Below, in pieces: positions 1 to 9,396 of a stretch of 64,000 bases of DNA. Position 1 is the stretch's first letter. The number at the start of each line of letters is the position of its first letter. Made by a program: the position numbers and the translations under genes. Under the pieces are notes generated by a model. It searched no databases and was not told where the DNA came from. It saw only the letters and a list, made by a program, of their open reading frames with translations. This stretch comes from Acinetobacter shaoyimingii (GTDB taxonomy: Bacteria; Pseudomonadota; Gammaproteobacteria; Pseudomonadales; Moraxellaceae): contig NZ_CP049801.1 of assembly GCF_011578045.1 (NCBI RefSeq), positions 186,001 to 250,000 of the forward strand, written 5' to 3'.

Positions 1-2
1 AT

Positions 3-698
3 TCATTGATTATTATTCCAAATCAACGCTTACTCAGCGTGTATGGCGATATTTCAATGCAAGATGCTTATCGTAAAGCGGATGATGTATTACTCAGCGC
101 AGTTCGTAGTATCTTTGATCTTGTTGTTCGTCCAGGGCACATTAACCTTGACTTCGCCGATTTGAAAACTGCCATGAGTACGCGTGGTTATGCAATGATG
201 GGTGAAGGTAAGAGCAGTGGTTCTGACCGTGCTGAAGAAGCTGCACGTCTTGCAATCCGTAGTCCATTACTCGATAACGTAAATATTATGAATGCCAAAG
301 GTGTGTTGATTAACATCACTGGTGGCGCTGATATTACTTTACGTGAAACTGAAATTATTACTGATGTTGTCAATCAAATTGTGGATCTGGATGAAGGTGA
401 AGTCTTCTTCGGAACTGTATTTGATCAAGATGCACGTGATGAAATCCGTGTCACTGTTATTGCGACAGGTTTGACACGTAATGCCAATGACGCTGCAGAA
501 GTGAAACGTCGTGCACCAGTAAGTTCATCTTCAAACAGTTATCAGCAACCAGCAAACAATGCTGTGGTTGATGAAGACGATGTTCCTGCGATCAGCAAGC
601 GACAAAACGTTGATGCGCCAGCATCTGCGCCGTCTTCAACACCACGTTCAGCACCGATGAGCATTCAAGAATACTTAAAAAATCAGCAACGTAAATAA
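3..698 (+). CDS. ftsZ: cell division protein FtsZ, C-terminal part (partial)
   Basis: This is the C-terminal 231 residues of the tubulin-like GTPase that forms the cytokinetic Z-ring; the N-terminal half with the GTP-binding signature lies before the window. What is seen is the end of the GTPase core and the C-terminal tubulin-like domain (from DYxKADDVLL-like sequence through DEGEVFFGTVFDQ and VTVIATGL), then a Ser/Pro/Ala/Asn-rich flexible linker, and a basic C-terminal tail ending IQEYLKNQQRK in place of the classical DIPAFLRK-type tail that binds FtsA and ZipA. lpxC follows on the same strand as in many gammaproteobacteria, but a terminator-like hairpin lies between them. Confidence 0.96.
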   Translation, partial: SLIIIPNQRLLSVYGDISMQDAYRKADDVLLSAVRSIFDLVVRPGHINLDFADLKTAMSTRGYAMMGEGKSSGSDRAEEAARLAIRSPLLDNVNIMNAKGVLINITGGADITLRETEIITDVVNQIVDLDEGEVFFGTVFDQDARDEIRVTVIATGLTRNANDAAEVKRRAPVSSSSNSYQQPANNAVVDEDDVPAISKRQNVDAPASAPSSTPRSAPMSIQEYLKNQQRK

Positions 699-735
699 AG
701 CTTAATGTGCTGTTTTTTCAACGTAAATCAAAAAA

Positions 736-761
736 GGTAGTGCAAAAGCGCTACCTTTTTC
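736..761 (+). terminator. ftsZ terminator-like hairpin
   Basis: GGTAG and CTACC arms (736-740 and 751-755) with a purine-rich loop, followed by a T-rich stretch, 38 bp after the ftsZ stop. It separates the division cluster from lpxC. Confidence 0.6.
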
Positions 762-823
762 TTTTTTATCAATGGCTAAATGTGCTAACGTATAGCGGAT
801 TTTAAGATGAAGACCGAGTTAGC

Positions 824-1726
824 ATGTTGAAACAACGGACCCTGAAACGAGTCGTGAAAGCGAGTGGTATCGGATTACATAGTGGCCAAAAAGTAATGAT
901 TAATTTTGTCCCACATGTTGCTGATGGGGGTATTGTATTTCGACGTATTGACTTAAATCCGCCCGTAAATATTCCAGCCAATGCCATGCTGATTCAAGAA
1001 GCATTTATGTGTTCGAATTTGGTACAAGAAAATGCCAAAGTAGGTACAGTTGAACATGTGATGAGTGCGATTGCAGGTTTAGGTATTGATAATTTAATTA
1101 TTGAAGTATCGGCCTCAGAAGTACCCATTATGGACGGAAGTGCTGGTCCTTTCATCTACTTACTTATGCAAGGTGAGCTTGTCGAACAAGATGCACCAAA
1201 AAAATTCATCAAAATTTTAAAACCTGTGCAAGCGCTTATTGATGATAAACGCGCGATTTTTTCTCCGCACAATGGTTTTCAACTTAATTTCACCATTGAT
1301 TTTGATCATCCTGCTTTTGCAAAAGAATACCAATCTGCAACCATTGATTTCTCAACAGAAACATTTGTGTACGAAGTGAGTGAAGCACGTACCTTTGGAT
1401 TTATGAAAGATCTGGACTACTTAAAATCTAATAATTTGGCTTTAGGTGCGAGTTTAGATAATGCCATTGGTGTAGATGATACTGGTGTAGTCAATGAAGA
1501 AGGTCTACGTTTTGCAGATGAATTTGTTCGCCACAAAATTTTAGATGCTGTTGGAGATCTATTTTTATTGGGTCACCAGATTATTGCAAAATTTGATGGT
1601 TACAAATCTGGTCATGCTTTGAACAATCAACTGTTACGCAATGTTAAAAGCGATCCAACCTCTTATGAAATTGTAACATTTGATGACCAAAAATCTTGCC
1701 CAATTCAGTTTGTTAGTGTGACATAA
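824..1726 (+). CDS. lpxC: UDP-3-O-acyl-N-acetylglucosamine deacetylase LpxC
   Basis: This is the zinc-dependent deacetylase that performs the committed step of lipid A synthesis in the cytoplasm. The protein is 300 residues, the normal family length. The sequence shows the N-terminal GIGLHSG motif near residue 15, the zinc-binding His in [15 protein letters not shown] near residue 78, and the second metal motif HKILDAVGD near residue 237 with its Asp. It lies downstream of ftsZ, the usual position at the end of the division cluster. There is no obvious secM downstream; a reverse-strand dciA gene follows instead. In Acinetobacter this gene matters because its loss gives LPS-deficient, colistin-resistant cells; nothing here suggests it is damaged. 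Confidence 0.97.
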   Translation: MLKQRTLKRVVKASGIGLHSGQKVMINFVPHVADGGIVFRRIDLNPPVNIPANAMLIQEAFMCSNLVQENAKVGTVEHVMSAIAGLGIDNLIIEVSASEVPIMDGSAGPFIYLLMQGELVEQDAPKKFIKILKPVQALIDDKRAIFSPHNGFQLNFTIDFDHPAFAKEYQSATIDFSTETFVYEVSEARTFGFMKDLDYLKSNNLALGASLDNAIGVDDTGVVNEEGLRFADEFVRHKILDAVGDLFLLGHQIIAKFDGYKSGHALNNQLLRNVKSDPTSYEIVTFDDQKSCPIQFVSVT

Positions 1727-1823
1727 GTCATTGTCGGATAAGATGAATGTTATAATGTATCGTTTATAGGTGTGACAAAAGTCACATTTTGATGTTTGTT
1801 TAACCGATATTTTGATTTTGAGA

Positions 1824-2264
1824 TTACTTTTTATCTCTTGCCAAACGTGCCAAAGCTTGGCTAAGCTTGGGGTCATTCACGAAAGCAGCTGCGCTTTGTA
1901 ACATCTCTTGTGTTGCTGGTGATAATTGTTTCGGAATGTTTGCAGTCTTTGGTTTGTTTTGGGGCTTTGTTCTTAATCTAAGTTGAAGTTTTTGCAGATC
2001 TTTCAATTCGTGAATTTGAGATAATTGAGAAATATACTGTTTTTGAAGATAACCGAGTTGACTAATCAAGGCTTGATTTTCACCGGTGATCGTCAAAATA
2101 CCGTATTGATAACATACAACTTGCCACTCACCATTTGGTGGTAATAATGGTTGAATTAATTTAGTAAGTTTCTGCCATTCAGTCACTTGCTTTGTTAGAA
2201 ACGATAAGTTTCCTGTTTTTATGTGTTGTCTTGTTTGTTGAAATACCTTTTTAGGTTCTGACAT
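1824..2264 (-). CDS. dciA: DUF721 / DciA-like protein (probable replicative helicase loader)
   Basis: A 146-residue protein of the DUF721 family. The family is known as DciA, the replicative helicase loader or operator used by bacteria that lack DnaC/DnaI. The N-terminal half has the expected pattern: a helix, then WQVVCYQYGILTITGENQAL, resembling the KH-like core, then a Gln/Lys-rich linker and a helical tail. The ATG at 2264 is chosen because AAGGA lies 8 nt upstream; a start five codons earlier has no ribosome site. It is convergent with lpxC and divergent from the M23 peptidase gene. The function is family inference; the sequence alone shows only the fold pattern. Confidence 0.8.
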   Translation of the reverse strand: MSEPKKVFQQTRQHIKTGNLSFLTKQVTEWQKLTKLIQPLLPPNGEWQVVCYQYGILTITGENQALISQLGYLQKQYISQLSQIHELKDLQKLQLRLRTKPQNKPKTANIPKQLSPATQEMLQSAAAFVNDPKLSQALARLARDKK

Positions 2265-2372
2265 ACATTGTTCCTTCATGGTTATGTCTTAATCTTAAGC
2301 TGTGCTTTCAGTGAATATCAAGGATGAGATCACACAAGAGACTCGATTAAGAACAGTTTAAAGAGGTTTTTT

Positions 2373-3329
2373 ATGCATTCGCGAAGAATTTTATTAGCTT
2401 TTTCTATGGCCACTTCAGCCGCATCTGTAACTTTTGCAGATTTAGTTCAATTAGAACCCATAACGACAAATAATGCAGTATCCCAAGATCGTATTACAGA
2501 ACTCAAACCTTCAATAAAAACGAATGTTTTAACGTCTGATTCTATTGAGCAAGAATTATTAAATCTAAGCAAGACGACAATCAATATTGAACGTCATGCT
2601 ACGCCAAAAACAAATGCCACGGCAACTAAACTGTCTACAACGACAGATCTTCGCGAAGTTAAAACATCTTTAAATGCTAATGTAAATACCAACAAGCCAA
2701 CCAATGCGACACTGAGTTCAAGTGATCGTCTTGAAGAATTAACCAAAACCTTGGCGAAAGGGACGTATACACATCCTGATGATATGGATATCCCAGCAGA
2801 TACACAGATGAATGTGCGCCTTCGTGAATCTACACCCATTGAATTAAACAATGCATCTCTAGATAAAAAATATTTGACCAAAAATACCAAAAAAGAGGTA
2901 TCGAATGATTCCTTTAAGGGTAACGGTGTTTATTCTTGGTTAGTGACACATCCATTACCAGATATGAAGCGTGTGAGTTCAAATTTTGGTGGTCGTAGTA
3001 TGGGTGGTCGTGCCGAGCATCATTCGGGTCTAGATCTTTCTGCTGCTTCTGGTACACCTATCTATGCGACAGGCCCAGGCGTAGTGACAAAGTCTGGTTG
3101 GGGGCGTGGTTATGGTCAATATGTTGAAATCAACCATGGCAATGGTTACATCACTCGTTATGCACATGCATCGCGTTTAGTTGCACGAGTGGGTGACAAA
3201 GTCAGTGCGGGTGAACATATTGCCAACGTAGGCTGTACTGGTCGTTGTACTGGTCCACATTTACACTATGAAGTGGTTAAAGATGGTCAACGTAAGAATC
3301 CATCTACTTATTTAGCAATGTTACCTTAA
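2373..3329 (+). CDS. M23-family murein endopeptidase (LytM domain), secreted
   Basis: A 318-residue exported protein with an N-terminal signal peptide (hydrophobic LLAFSMATSAASVTFA, probable cleavage after the last Ala). A long Thr/Asn/Ser-rich low-complexity region (about residues 30-190) follows, then a C-terminal peptidase M23 domain. The zinc ligands are visible: H..SGLD near residues 217-222 and HLHYE near 303. The intact ligands argue for an active endopeptidase cutting peptide cross-links in the periplasm, rather than an activator such as EnvC or NlpD. There is no LysM domain. It is monocistronic, with a strong terminator about 120 bp downstream. Confidence 0.88.
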   Translation: MHSRRILLAFSMATSAASVTFADLVQLEPITTNNAVSQDRITELKPSIKTNVLTSDSIEQELLNLSKTTINIERHATPKTNATATKLSTTTDLREVKTSLNANVNTNKPTNATLSSSDRLEELTKTLAKGTYTHPDDMDIPADTQMNVRLRESTPIELNNASLDKKYLTKNTKKEVSNDSFKGNGVYSWLVTHPLPDMKRVSSNFGGRSMGGRAEHHSGLDLSAASGTPIYATGPGVVTKSGWGRGYGQYVEINHGNGYITRYAHASRLVARVGDKVSAGEHIANVGCTGRCTGPHLHYEVVKDGQRKNPSTYLAMLP

Positions 3330-3452
3330 TAGAAAACTTATAATGGTTGAGTTAAACGTTTAGGTGAATATCAGTTAAATATTTTAAAGGTTTAAGCCTA
3401 ATCGATATGATCTTTTAATTTATCACGGGTTTTAATGCTTATTGTATAAAAA

Positions 3453-3477
3453 ACCGCCATTATTGGCGGTTTTTTGT
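3453..3477 (+). terminator. terminator after the M23 peptidase gene
   Basis: Perfect 7-bp ACCGCCA/TGGCGGT stem (3453-3470) followed by a run of six T. It also carries an A-run on the left, so it could act in both directions. Confidence 0.85.
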
Positions 3478-3617
3478 TTATTTGTGTGAAGAATGGTCAA
3501 TCATCATTTCCTGTCGAAATATCCATAAAATCCATATTCAAATGTAACCATAACTTAACACCCCCAAAACATGATACATATAAGATATAGAAATTATGTT
3601 TATGGAGTAGGGAAGTC

Positions 3618-6317
3618 ATGGCGTATTACGGTGATACAGACGCGCAAGAAACACAAGAATGGCAAGAAGCTTTTGATTCAGTTTTGAAGCATATGGGAAC
3701 AGAGCGTGCGGCTTTTTTGTTAGAAAAGTTATATCAGCAAGCAATTGCTAAACATGTGCCTTTGCAGCGTTTGAATACACCTTATCTGAACACGATTTCT
3801 GTAGATGAACAACCAGCAATGCCAGGCGATCCCGATATGGAGCGTCGTATTCGTGCATTGATTCGTTGGAATGCGTTGGCGATGGTACTTCGTGCCAATA
3901 AAACAGGGGATGACCTAGGTGGTCACTTAGCAAGTTTTGCTTCATCTGCAACATTATACGATGTCGGATTCAACCATTTCTTCCGTGCCAATAGTGACAA
4001 TTTCGGCGGTGACATGATCTATTACCAAGGTCATTGTGCACCGGGTATTTATGCACGTTCATTTCTCGAAGGTCGATTGACCGAAGAACAACTCAATAAC
4101 TTCCGCCGTGAAGTGGGTGGCAATGGTTTGCCGAGTTACCCTCATCCTTATTTAATGCCTGATTATTGGCAGTTCCCAACAGTATCGATGGGTTTGGGGC
4201 CTATCATGTCGATCTACCAAGCACACATTCAAAAATATTTAATGAACCGTGGTTTGATTAAAGAAGAAGATCGTAAAGTTTGGGCGTATCTCGGTGATGG
4301 TGAAATGGATGAGCCTGAAAGTACAGGTGCGATTTCACTCGCTGGTCGTGAAAAGTTAGATAACTTGATATGGGTGGTGAACTGTAACTTACAGCGTCTT
4401 GATGGCCCAGTTCGGGGTAATGGTAAAATTATCCAAGAACTTGAATCACAGTTCCGTGGTGCAGGCTGGCGTGTAATTAAAGTGGTTTGGGGTCGACATT
4501 GGGATCCACTACTTGCAAAAGATGAATCTGGTGCTTTAAAAGCGATAATGGATGAAGCAGTGGATGGTGATTATCAACGTTATCAAGTGAAAGGTGGAGC
4601 ATATACCCGTGCACACTTCTTTGGTAAATACCCTGAAGCTGAAGAGCTGGTGAAAAATTTAAGCGATGAAGATATTGATAATCTCAACCGTGGTGGTCAT
4701 GACCCATACAAAGTGTATGCAGCTTATGCAGAAGCGATGAAGTCGACAGGTCAGCCTACAGTGATCTTGGCAAAAACAGTCAAAGGTTACGGTCTGTCTG
4801 AAGAAATTGAAGCAGTCAACAAAACGCACCAAATTAAAAAAATGCAACTTGAGTCGCTCAAATACGTACGTAATCGTTTTAACTTGCCATTTACTGACGA
4901 GCAACTTGAAGAAGTTCCATTCTATCGCCCAAGTGAAAATTCACCTGAATTGAAATATATGAAGGCTCGTCGTGAGGCACTCGGTGGGTATTTACCTGCA
5001 CGCCGTAAAGAAAGCGAACAATTACAAATTCCTGAGCTTTCGGTATTTGATGCGGTATTAAAAGGTTCAAATGGAAAAGAACAATCGACGACCATGGTAA
5101 TGGTACGTTTGATTTCAGCACTTTTAAAAGAAAAGGCCATTAAAGACCGTGTGGTTCCAATTGTTCCAGATGAAGCACGTACCTTTGGTTTAGAAGGCAT
5201 GTTCCGTCAGTTGGGTATTTATGCGGCTCATGGTCAGCATTACACGCCTGAAGACCAAGAACAGCTGATGCATTACCGTGAAGCCAAAGATGGTCATATG
5301 TTGCAAGAGGGAATTAATGAAGCGGGTGCAATGAGCGCATGGGCTGCATTAGGCACAAGTTACTCAACCAATAACTTGCCAATGATTCCAATGTACATGT
5401 ACTACTCAATGTTTGGTTTCCAACGTATTGGGGATATTGCATGGGCAGCAGGTGATGCTCAGGCGCAAGGTTTCTTATTGGGTGCAACAGCAGGTCGTAC
5501 CACATTAAACGGTGAAGGTTTACAGCACCAAGATGGTCATTCACATATTCTTGCCAACACGATTCCAAACTGTGTGTCATATGATCCTTGTTTTGGCTAT
5601 GAGCTTGCTGTAATCGTACATGATGGTTTAAAACGCATGTATGTTGATCAAGAGCGTGTGTTCTACTACTTAACGGTGATGAACGAAAACTACGAGCATC
5701 CTGCAATTCCAGAAAATGCTGAAGAAGGCATTAAACGTGGTCTGTATTTACTTGAGAAAGATGACAAAGCCACTGTTCAATTGTTGGGCTCTGGTGTGAT
5801 TTTGCGTGAAGTGATTAAAGCGGCGCAAATTCTACGTGATGAGTACCAAATTCATTCGAATGTTTGGAGCGCAACAAGCTTTAATGAGCTCGCTCGTGAT
5901 GGTATGGCGGTAGAAGAATATAACCGTCTACATCCAATGGCTGAAGCGAAAGAATCTTGGGTATCGAAACAGTTGCGTCCTACGCAAGGGATTGTGGTTT
6001 CAGCAACTGATCATATGCGTGCCTACAGTGAACAAATTCGTGCATATTTGCCCGATAGTCGCCCATTTGTAGCTTTGGGTACAGATGGTTATGGTCGCTC
6101 AGATACCCGTGGAAATTTGCGTAGTTACTTTGGTGTAGATGCTGCTCATATCGTGGTGGCAACCTTGAAGAAACTTTCCGACGAAGGTGAAGTCGATGCG
6201 CGCCTAGTGAAAGATGCGATTTCTTCATTTGAATTGGACACAGACCGTCCAGTAGCATGGGCACCACAACAACATCCAGAAATTCAAGCAGTCGCTGACT
6301 ACAAAGAGGAGAAATAA
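3618..6317 (+). CDS. aceE: pyruvate dehydrogenase E1 component, homodimeric AceE type
   Basis: The thiamine-diphosphate-dependent decarboxylase of the pyruvate dehydrogenase complex, which converts pyruvate and passes the acetyl group to lipoyl-AceF. At 899 residues it matches the homodimeric gammaproteobacterial type (about 885-900). The ThDP-binding motif GDGEMDEPES lies near residue 230 and closes with NCNLQRLDGPVRGNGK, a diagnostic AceE stretch; EGINEAGAMSAWAALGTSY lies in the C-terminal half. The ATG is preceded by GGAGTAGGGAAG. The stop lies 2 nt before the aceF start, so the two are one operon and probably translationally coupled. No PdhR gene is adjacent. Confidence 0.98.
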   Translation: MAYYGDTDAQETQEWQEAFDSVLKHMGTERAAFLLEKLYQQAIAKHVPLQRLNTPYLNTISVDEQPAMPGDPDMERRIRALIRWNALAMVLRANKTGDDLGGHLASFASSATLYDVGFNHFFRANSDNFGGDMIYYQGHCAPGIYARSFLEGRLTEEQLNNFRREVGGNGLPSYPHPYLMPDYWQFPTVSMGLGPIMSIYQAHIQKYLMNRGLIKEEDRKVWAYLGDGEMDEPESTGAISLAGREKLDNLIWVVNCNLQRLDGPVRGNGKIIQELESQFRGAGWRVIKVVWGRHWDPLLAKDESGALKAIMDEAVDGDYQRYQVKGGAYTRAHFFGKYPEAEELVKNLSDEDIDNLNRGGHDPYKVYAAYAEAMKSTGQPTVILAKTVKGYGLSEEIEAVNKTHQIKKMQLESLKYVRNRFNLPFTDEQLEEVPFYRPSENSPELKYMKARREALGGYLPARRKESEQLQIPELSVFDAVLKGSNGKEQSTTMVMVRLISALLKEKAIKDRVVPIVPDEARTFGLEGMFRQLGIYAAHGQHYTPEDQEQLMHYREAKDGHMLQEGINEAGAMSAWAALGTSYSTNNLPMIPMYMYYSMFGFQRIGDIAWAAGDAQAQGFLLGATAGRTTLNGEGLQHQDGHSHILANTIPNCVSYDPCFGYELAVIVHDGLKRMYVDQERVFYYLTVMNENYEHPAIPENAEEGIKRGLYLLEKDDKATVQLLGSGVILREVIKAAQILRDEYQIHSNVWSATSFNELARDGMAVEEYNRLHPMAEAKESWVSKQLRPTQGIVVSATDHMRAYSEQIRAYLPDSRPFVALGTDGYGRSDTRGNLRSYFGVDAAHIVVATLKKLSDEGEVDARLVKDAISSFELDTDRPVAWAPQQHPEIQAVADYKEEK

Positions 6318-6319
6318 TC

Positions 6320-8320
6320 ATGCAAATTAAAACTCCTGATATTGGTGTAGATAAAGCGACTGTTGCTGAGATCTTAGTGAAAGTTGGCGACACGGTCGCG
6401 GTTGAGGATAGTCTGGTTTTATTGGAATCGGACAAAGCATCTGTTGAAGTGCCAAGCACTTCAGCAGGCGTGGTCAAAAGTATTGCTGTTGCTGTCGGTG
6501 ATAGCGTTTCAGAAGGTGCTGTGCTGATTGAATTAGAAAGTTCAGAAGCTGAATCAAATGCAACGCCAGCTGCTGAAGCACCTAAGGAACAGATTGAACC
6601 TCAACCTGCACCAAAAGCAGAGGCAAAACCTGAAGTAACTGCAACTAGTTCGTCTAACTCGCAAGCTTCAAGCTCATCTGTTGTTGATGTTCAAGTGCCA
6701 GATATTGGCGTTGAAAAAGCGCTTGTGGGTGAAGTGCTCGTGAAAGTGGGCGATGAGATTGATGTAGATCAAAGCATCGTTGTGGTTGAATCAGATAAAG
6801 CGACAGTGGAAGTGCCAAGTACCGTTTCTGGAACGGTTGAAAGTATTGAGATTAAAGAAGGTGATACCGTCAAAGAAGGTGTAGTCATTCTGAAAGTCAA
6901 AACATCTTCTGCAAATAATGCTGAGCTACCTGAAAAAACCGCGACTGAATCATCAGCAAACACTGAAGCATCTGTCACAGCTGAAGTGAAAGAACAAGTT
7001 GCTGAATCTTCTCAAAGCGGTGAGATTGAAATCGCTGTTCCAGATTTAGGTGTCGATAAAGCGACGGTTGCTGAAATTTTAGTGAAAGTCGGTGACACGG
7101 TAGAAGCAGATCAAAGCTTGATTGTGGTGGAATCTGATAAAGCCACTGTTGAAGTACCAAGTACGACTGCTGGCGTGATTAAAGCCATTCATGTTGAAAT
7201 GGGGCAAAAGGTTAGCCAAGGGCTTGCTTTGGTGACGATTGAAGGTCAAGTGTCTTCGCCTAAACAAGTCACCAAATCACAAACTGCAGATGAAGCAAAA
7301 TCGAATACCTCAACACCTGCACCAGCTGAATCGACTAAAGAAGTGGCTGCAACAGTGGTATCTACTGAGCAAGGTGTAGACAAGCTGTCCAAAGAACAAA
7401 GTGCTGCAAATGCCAAAGTGTATGCAGGACCTGCAGTACGTAAATTGGCACGTGAGTTAGGTGTGGTCTTGGCTGAAGTCAAAGCATCGGGTCCAAATGA
7501 TCGCCTGCTAAAAGATGATGTCTTCGCTTATGTGAAAACACGTTTAACTGCAGCACCACAAGCAACCCAACAAGTGGCAGCACAAGTGGCTTCAGGTTTG
7601 CCCCCATTACCAGATTTCTCTGCATTTGGTGGTAGCGAAGTCAAAGCGATGACACGCTTACAGCAAGTCTCTGTACCGCAGTTGTCATTGAATAACTTCA
7701 TTCCTCAAGTGACTCAGTTTGATTTGGCCGATATCACTGAGTTAGAAGCTTGGCGTGGTGATCTTAAAGCGAACTTCAAAAAAGAAGGCATTAGTTTGAC
7801 CATTTTGGCGTTCATTGCCAAAGCGGTTGCCCATCTTTTAAAAGAAGAGCCATATTTTGCTTCGCATTTGGCAGATGATCAAAAGTCTGTGGTACTGCGC
7901 AATGAAATTCATATGGGGATTGCAGTGGCAACGCCAGATGGTTTGACCGTACCTGTACTGCGTAATCCAGATCAAAAGTCAATTAAGCAAATTGCGATTG
8001 AACTCGGTGAATTGAGTCAAAAAGCGCGTGATAAGAAGCTGTCACCTAAAGACTTACAAGGTGCGAACTTTACCATTACCAGTCTTGGCTCAATTGGTGG
8101 AACAGCATTCACGCCATTAGTGAACTGGCCACAAGTGGCGATTTTGGGTATTTCACCTGCAACGATGCAACCTGTTTGGAACGGTTCTAGCTTTGATCCG
8201 CGCTTGATGTTGCCATTGTCATTGTCTTATGACCATCGTGTCATCAATGGTGCAGATGCAGCCCGTTTCACCAATAAATTGACCAAACTGTTGGCCGATA
8301 TTCGTAACATCTTGCTCTAA
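6320..8320 (+). CDS. aceF: dihydrolipoamide acetyltransferase E2, three lipoyl domains
   Basis: The core acetyltransferase of pyruvate dehydrogenase, 666 residues. Three tandem lipoyl domains are visible, each with the lipoylated Lys in an ESDKA(S/T)VEVPS motif (near residues 40, 156 and 272). They are linked by Ala/Pro/Glu-rich hinges. A peripheral subunit-binding domain follows (AGPAVRKLARELGVVLAEV, near residue 372), then the catalytic domain, which ends with the DHRVINGAD active-site motif. Three lipoyl domains is the E. coli arrangement. The DNA of the three lipoyl repeats is similar enough to allow recombination that changes domain number. It is followed by a clear terminator. Confidence 0.98.
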   Translation: MQIKTPDIGVDKATVAEILVKVGDTVAVEDSLVLLESDKASVEVPSTSAGVVKSIAVAVGDSVSEGAVLIELESSEAESNATPAAEAPKEQIEPQPAPKAEAKPEVTATSSSNSQASSSSVVDVQVPDIGVEKALVGEVLVKVGDEIDVDQSIVVVESDKATVEVPSTVSGTVESIEIKEGDTVKEGVVILKVKTSSANNAELPEKTATESSANTEASVTAEVKEQVAESSQSGEIEIAVPDLGVDKATVAEILVKVGDTVEADQSLIVVESDKATVEVPSTTAGVIKAIHVEMGQKVSQGLALVTIEGQVSSPKQVTKSQTADEAKSNTSTPAPAESTKEVAATVVSTEQGVDKLSKEQSAANAKVYAGPAVRKLARELGVVLAEVKASGPNDRLLKDDVFAYVKTRLTAAPQATQQVAAQVASGLPPLPDFSAFGGSEVKAMTRLQQVSVPQLSLNNFIPQVTQFDLADITELEAWRGDLKANFKKEGISLTILAFIAKAVAHLLKEEPYFASHLADDQKSVVLRNEIHMGIAVATPDGLTVPVLRNPDQKSIKQIAIELGELSQKARDKKLSPKDLQGANFTITSLGSIGGTAFTPLVNWPQVAILGISPATMQPVWNGSSFDPRLMLPLSLSYDHRVINGADAARFTNKLTKLLADIRNILL

Positions 8321-8370
8321 ATTTTGTTTGAATAAATTCAAGCGAATTTAAACCTATCTTCAATAAAAAA

Positions 8371-8391
8371 CCTGCTTCGGCAGGTTTTTTA
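8371..8391 (+). terminator. aceEF operon terminator
   Basis: CCTGC-TTCG-GCAGG hairpin with an extra-stable TTCG tetraloop (8371-8384), then six T. The A-run on its left could also serve the convergent reverse-strand gene that ends at 8403. Confidence 0.9.
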
Positions 8392-8402
8392 TATTTCATA
8401 TT

Positions 8403-9083
8403 TTAAAGTTCGAGCAACTCTTCTAGAGATTTACTTTTGTCATATAAATTTAAAGCTGAGTCTGGGTTGGTATTCCAAACTTTAGGTAAAGCTAAGTGGG
8501 GGTGAACTTTGTGCCATTGTAGCTGTCGAAAATGTTCAAATTCCTCAAAATTTTTCAAAAAACCAGCCCAGAAAATTTGTAGTCGTTTTAAGTCTTCTGT
8601 AGGCATATTTTTATAACTATGGGTTTGATGATTTTCAATTTTAAAATCAAAGCCGAGTAAAATAATGTGTTTAGGCCGCATTAAATGCGCTAAAGATAAG
8701 GCTTGTAGGCCACAATTATTACCATAGATATATTCTGGTGTACGAAATAGTAAATCTTGATTATTGGCTTTAACCATCGTCAAAGTTTCTATGCCGTTAT
8801 CAGGATACGGCAAATTTGTACCTAATCCTGCACCGGTTTTAATTGAGCCTTTGAAAACAAAATTGAGTTGATTTTGGTGTTCTTGCCACCACGAATAATC
8901 TGCATGATGGCTAATCATTGCGTTTGGGAAAAATGTAAAAGCTTCATTGCAAGTAATAATGAAATGTTGTTTTTCGTCCAGTAAATGGATCGGTTGTTGA
9001 AGTAATGAAGCACCCCCCCCAATGACAAATATTTTCTGGATGGGTGGTTTATTTAATACAAGTTCTGATAGTTTTTTTTGCAT
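8403..9083 (-). CDS. DUF115-like protein of unknown function, with a G8 tract
   Basis: A 226-residue cytoplasmic protein. An N-terminal Rossmann-like strand-loop, KIFVIGGGASLL, is followed by ITCNEAF, SHHADYSWW and, later, GNNCGLQALSLAHLM and ILLGFDF. This layout resembles the DUF115 / 6-hydroxymethylpterin-pyrophosphokinase-like fold, also seen in glycosylation and phage-borne proteins, but I do not recognise a specific function. The three Gly codons of the GGG loop are written as a run of eight G (C8 at 9013-9020 on the plus strand), near codon 22. There is no good ribosome site before the ATG. It stands alone between aceF (convergent) and the riboswitch region (divergent). Confidence 0.6.
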   Translation of the reverse strand: MQKKLSELVLNKPPIQKIFVIGGGASLLQQPIHLLDEKQHFIITCNEAFTFFPNAMISHHADYSWWQEHQNQLNFVFKGSIKTGAGLGTNLPYPDNGIETLTMVKANNQDLLFRTPEYIYGNNCGLQALSLAHLMRPKHIILLGFDFKIENHQTHSYKNMPTEDLKRLQIFWAGFLKNFEEFEHFRQLQWHKVHPHLALPKVWNTNPDSALNLYDKSKSLEELLEL

Positions 9084-9162
9084 ATTTATATAACAGTCAT
9101 TATTTTTATACGATAGGTAGAAGTTTACTCCAGCTATTAAGCATAGTAGAATATTTATACTT

Positions 9163-9396
9163 CATTGGGGAGTAGCCGCCTTTTACGCAAAGTGAAAGGG
9201 TGATGGTCAACATAATTGTTCCACAGAACATGGTCATCATAGCAAAGAACCAAATGAGCTTTTCACAAGCTTTCTTTTTGTTGGCAAGACCTTTGATTTA
9301 CCACTCTGCAATTGGGTGCATGGAAACATGTGTCTGATTTTTGGCTAGCAGGAGCGGTGAATCATTGGCAAAATTTGCTAGCCAGAGAAATCCTTC
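9163..9396 (+). promoter_or_regulatory. yybP-ykoY-type manganese riboswitch with expression platform
   Basis: The leader of the GDT1-family gene carries the hallmarks of the Mn2+-sensing yybP-ykoY class: GGGGAGTAGCCG at the 5' side (9167-9178), GGTCAACATAATTG in the middle and GGCAAGACCTTTGA further on. Just before the start codon an 8-bp perfect helix can form between GGCTAGCA (9343-9350) and TGCTAGCC (9376-9383). The latter abuts the purine-rich ribosome site (9384-9390), so translational control by occluding the ribosome site is likely. The class assignment is from memory of the consensus, not a covariance-model search. Confidence 0.85.

Noticed and set aside
8403..9083. Prophage remnant around the DUF115-like gene
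   Set aside because: Similar proteins occur in phages, but no integrase, attachment site or other phage gene is near; the neighbours are housekeeping genes.
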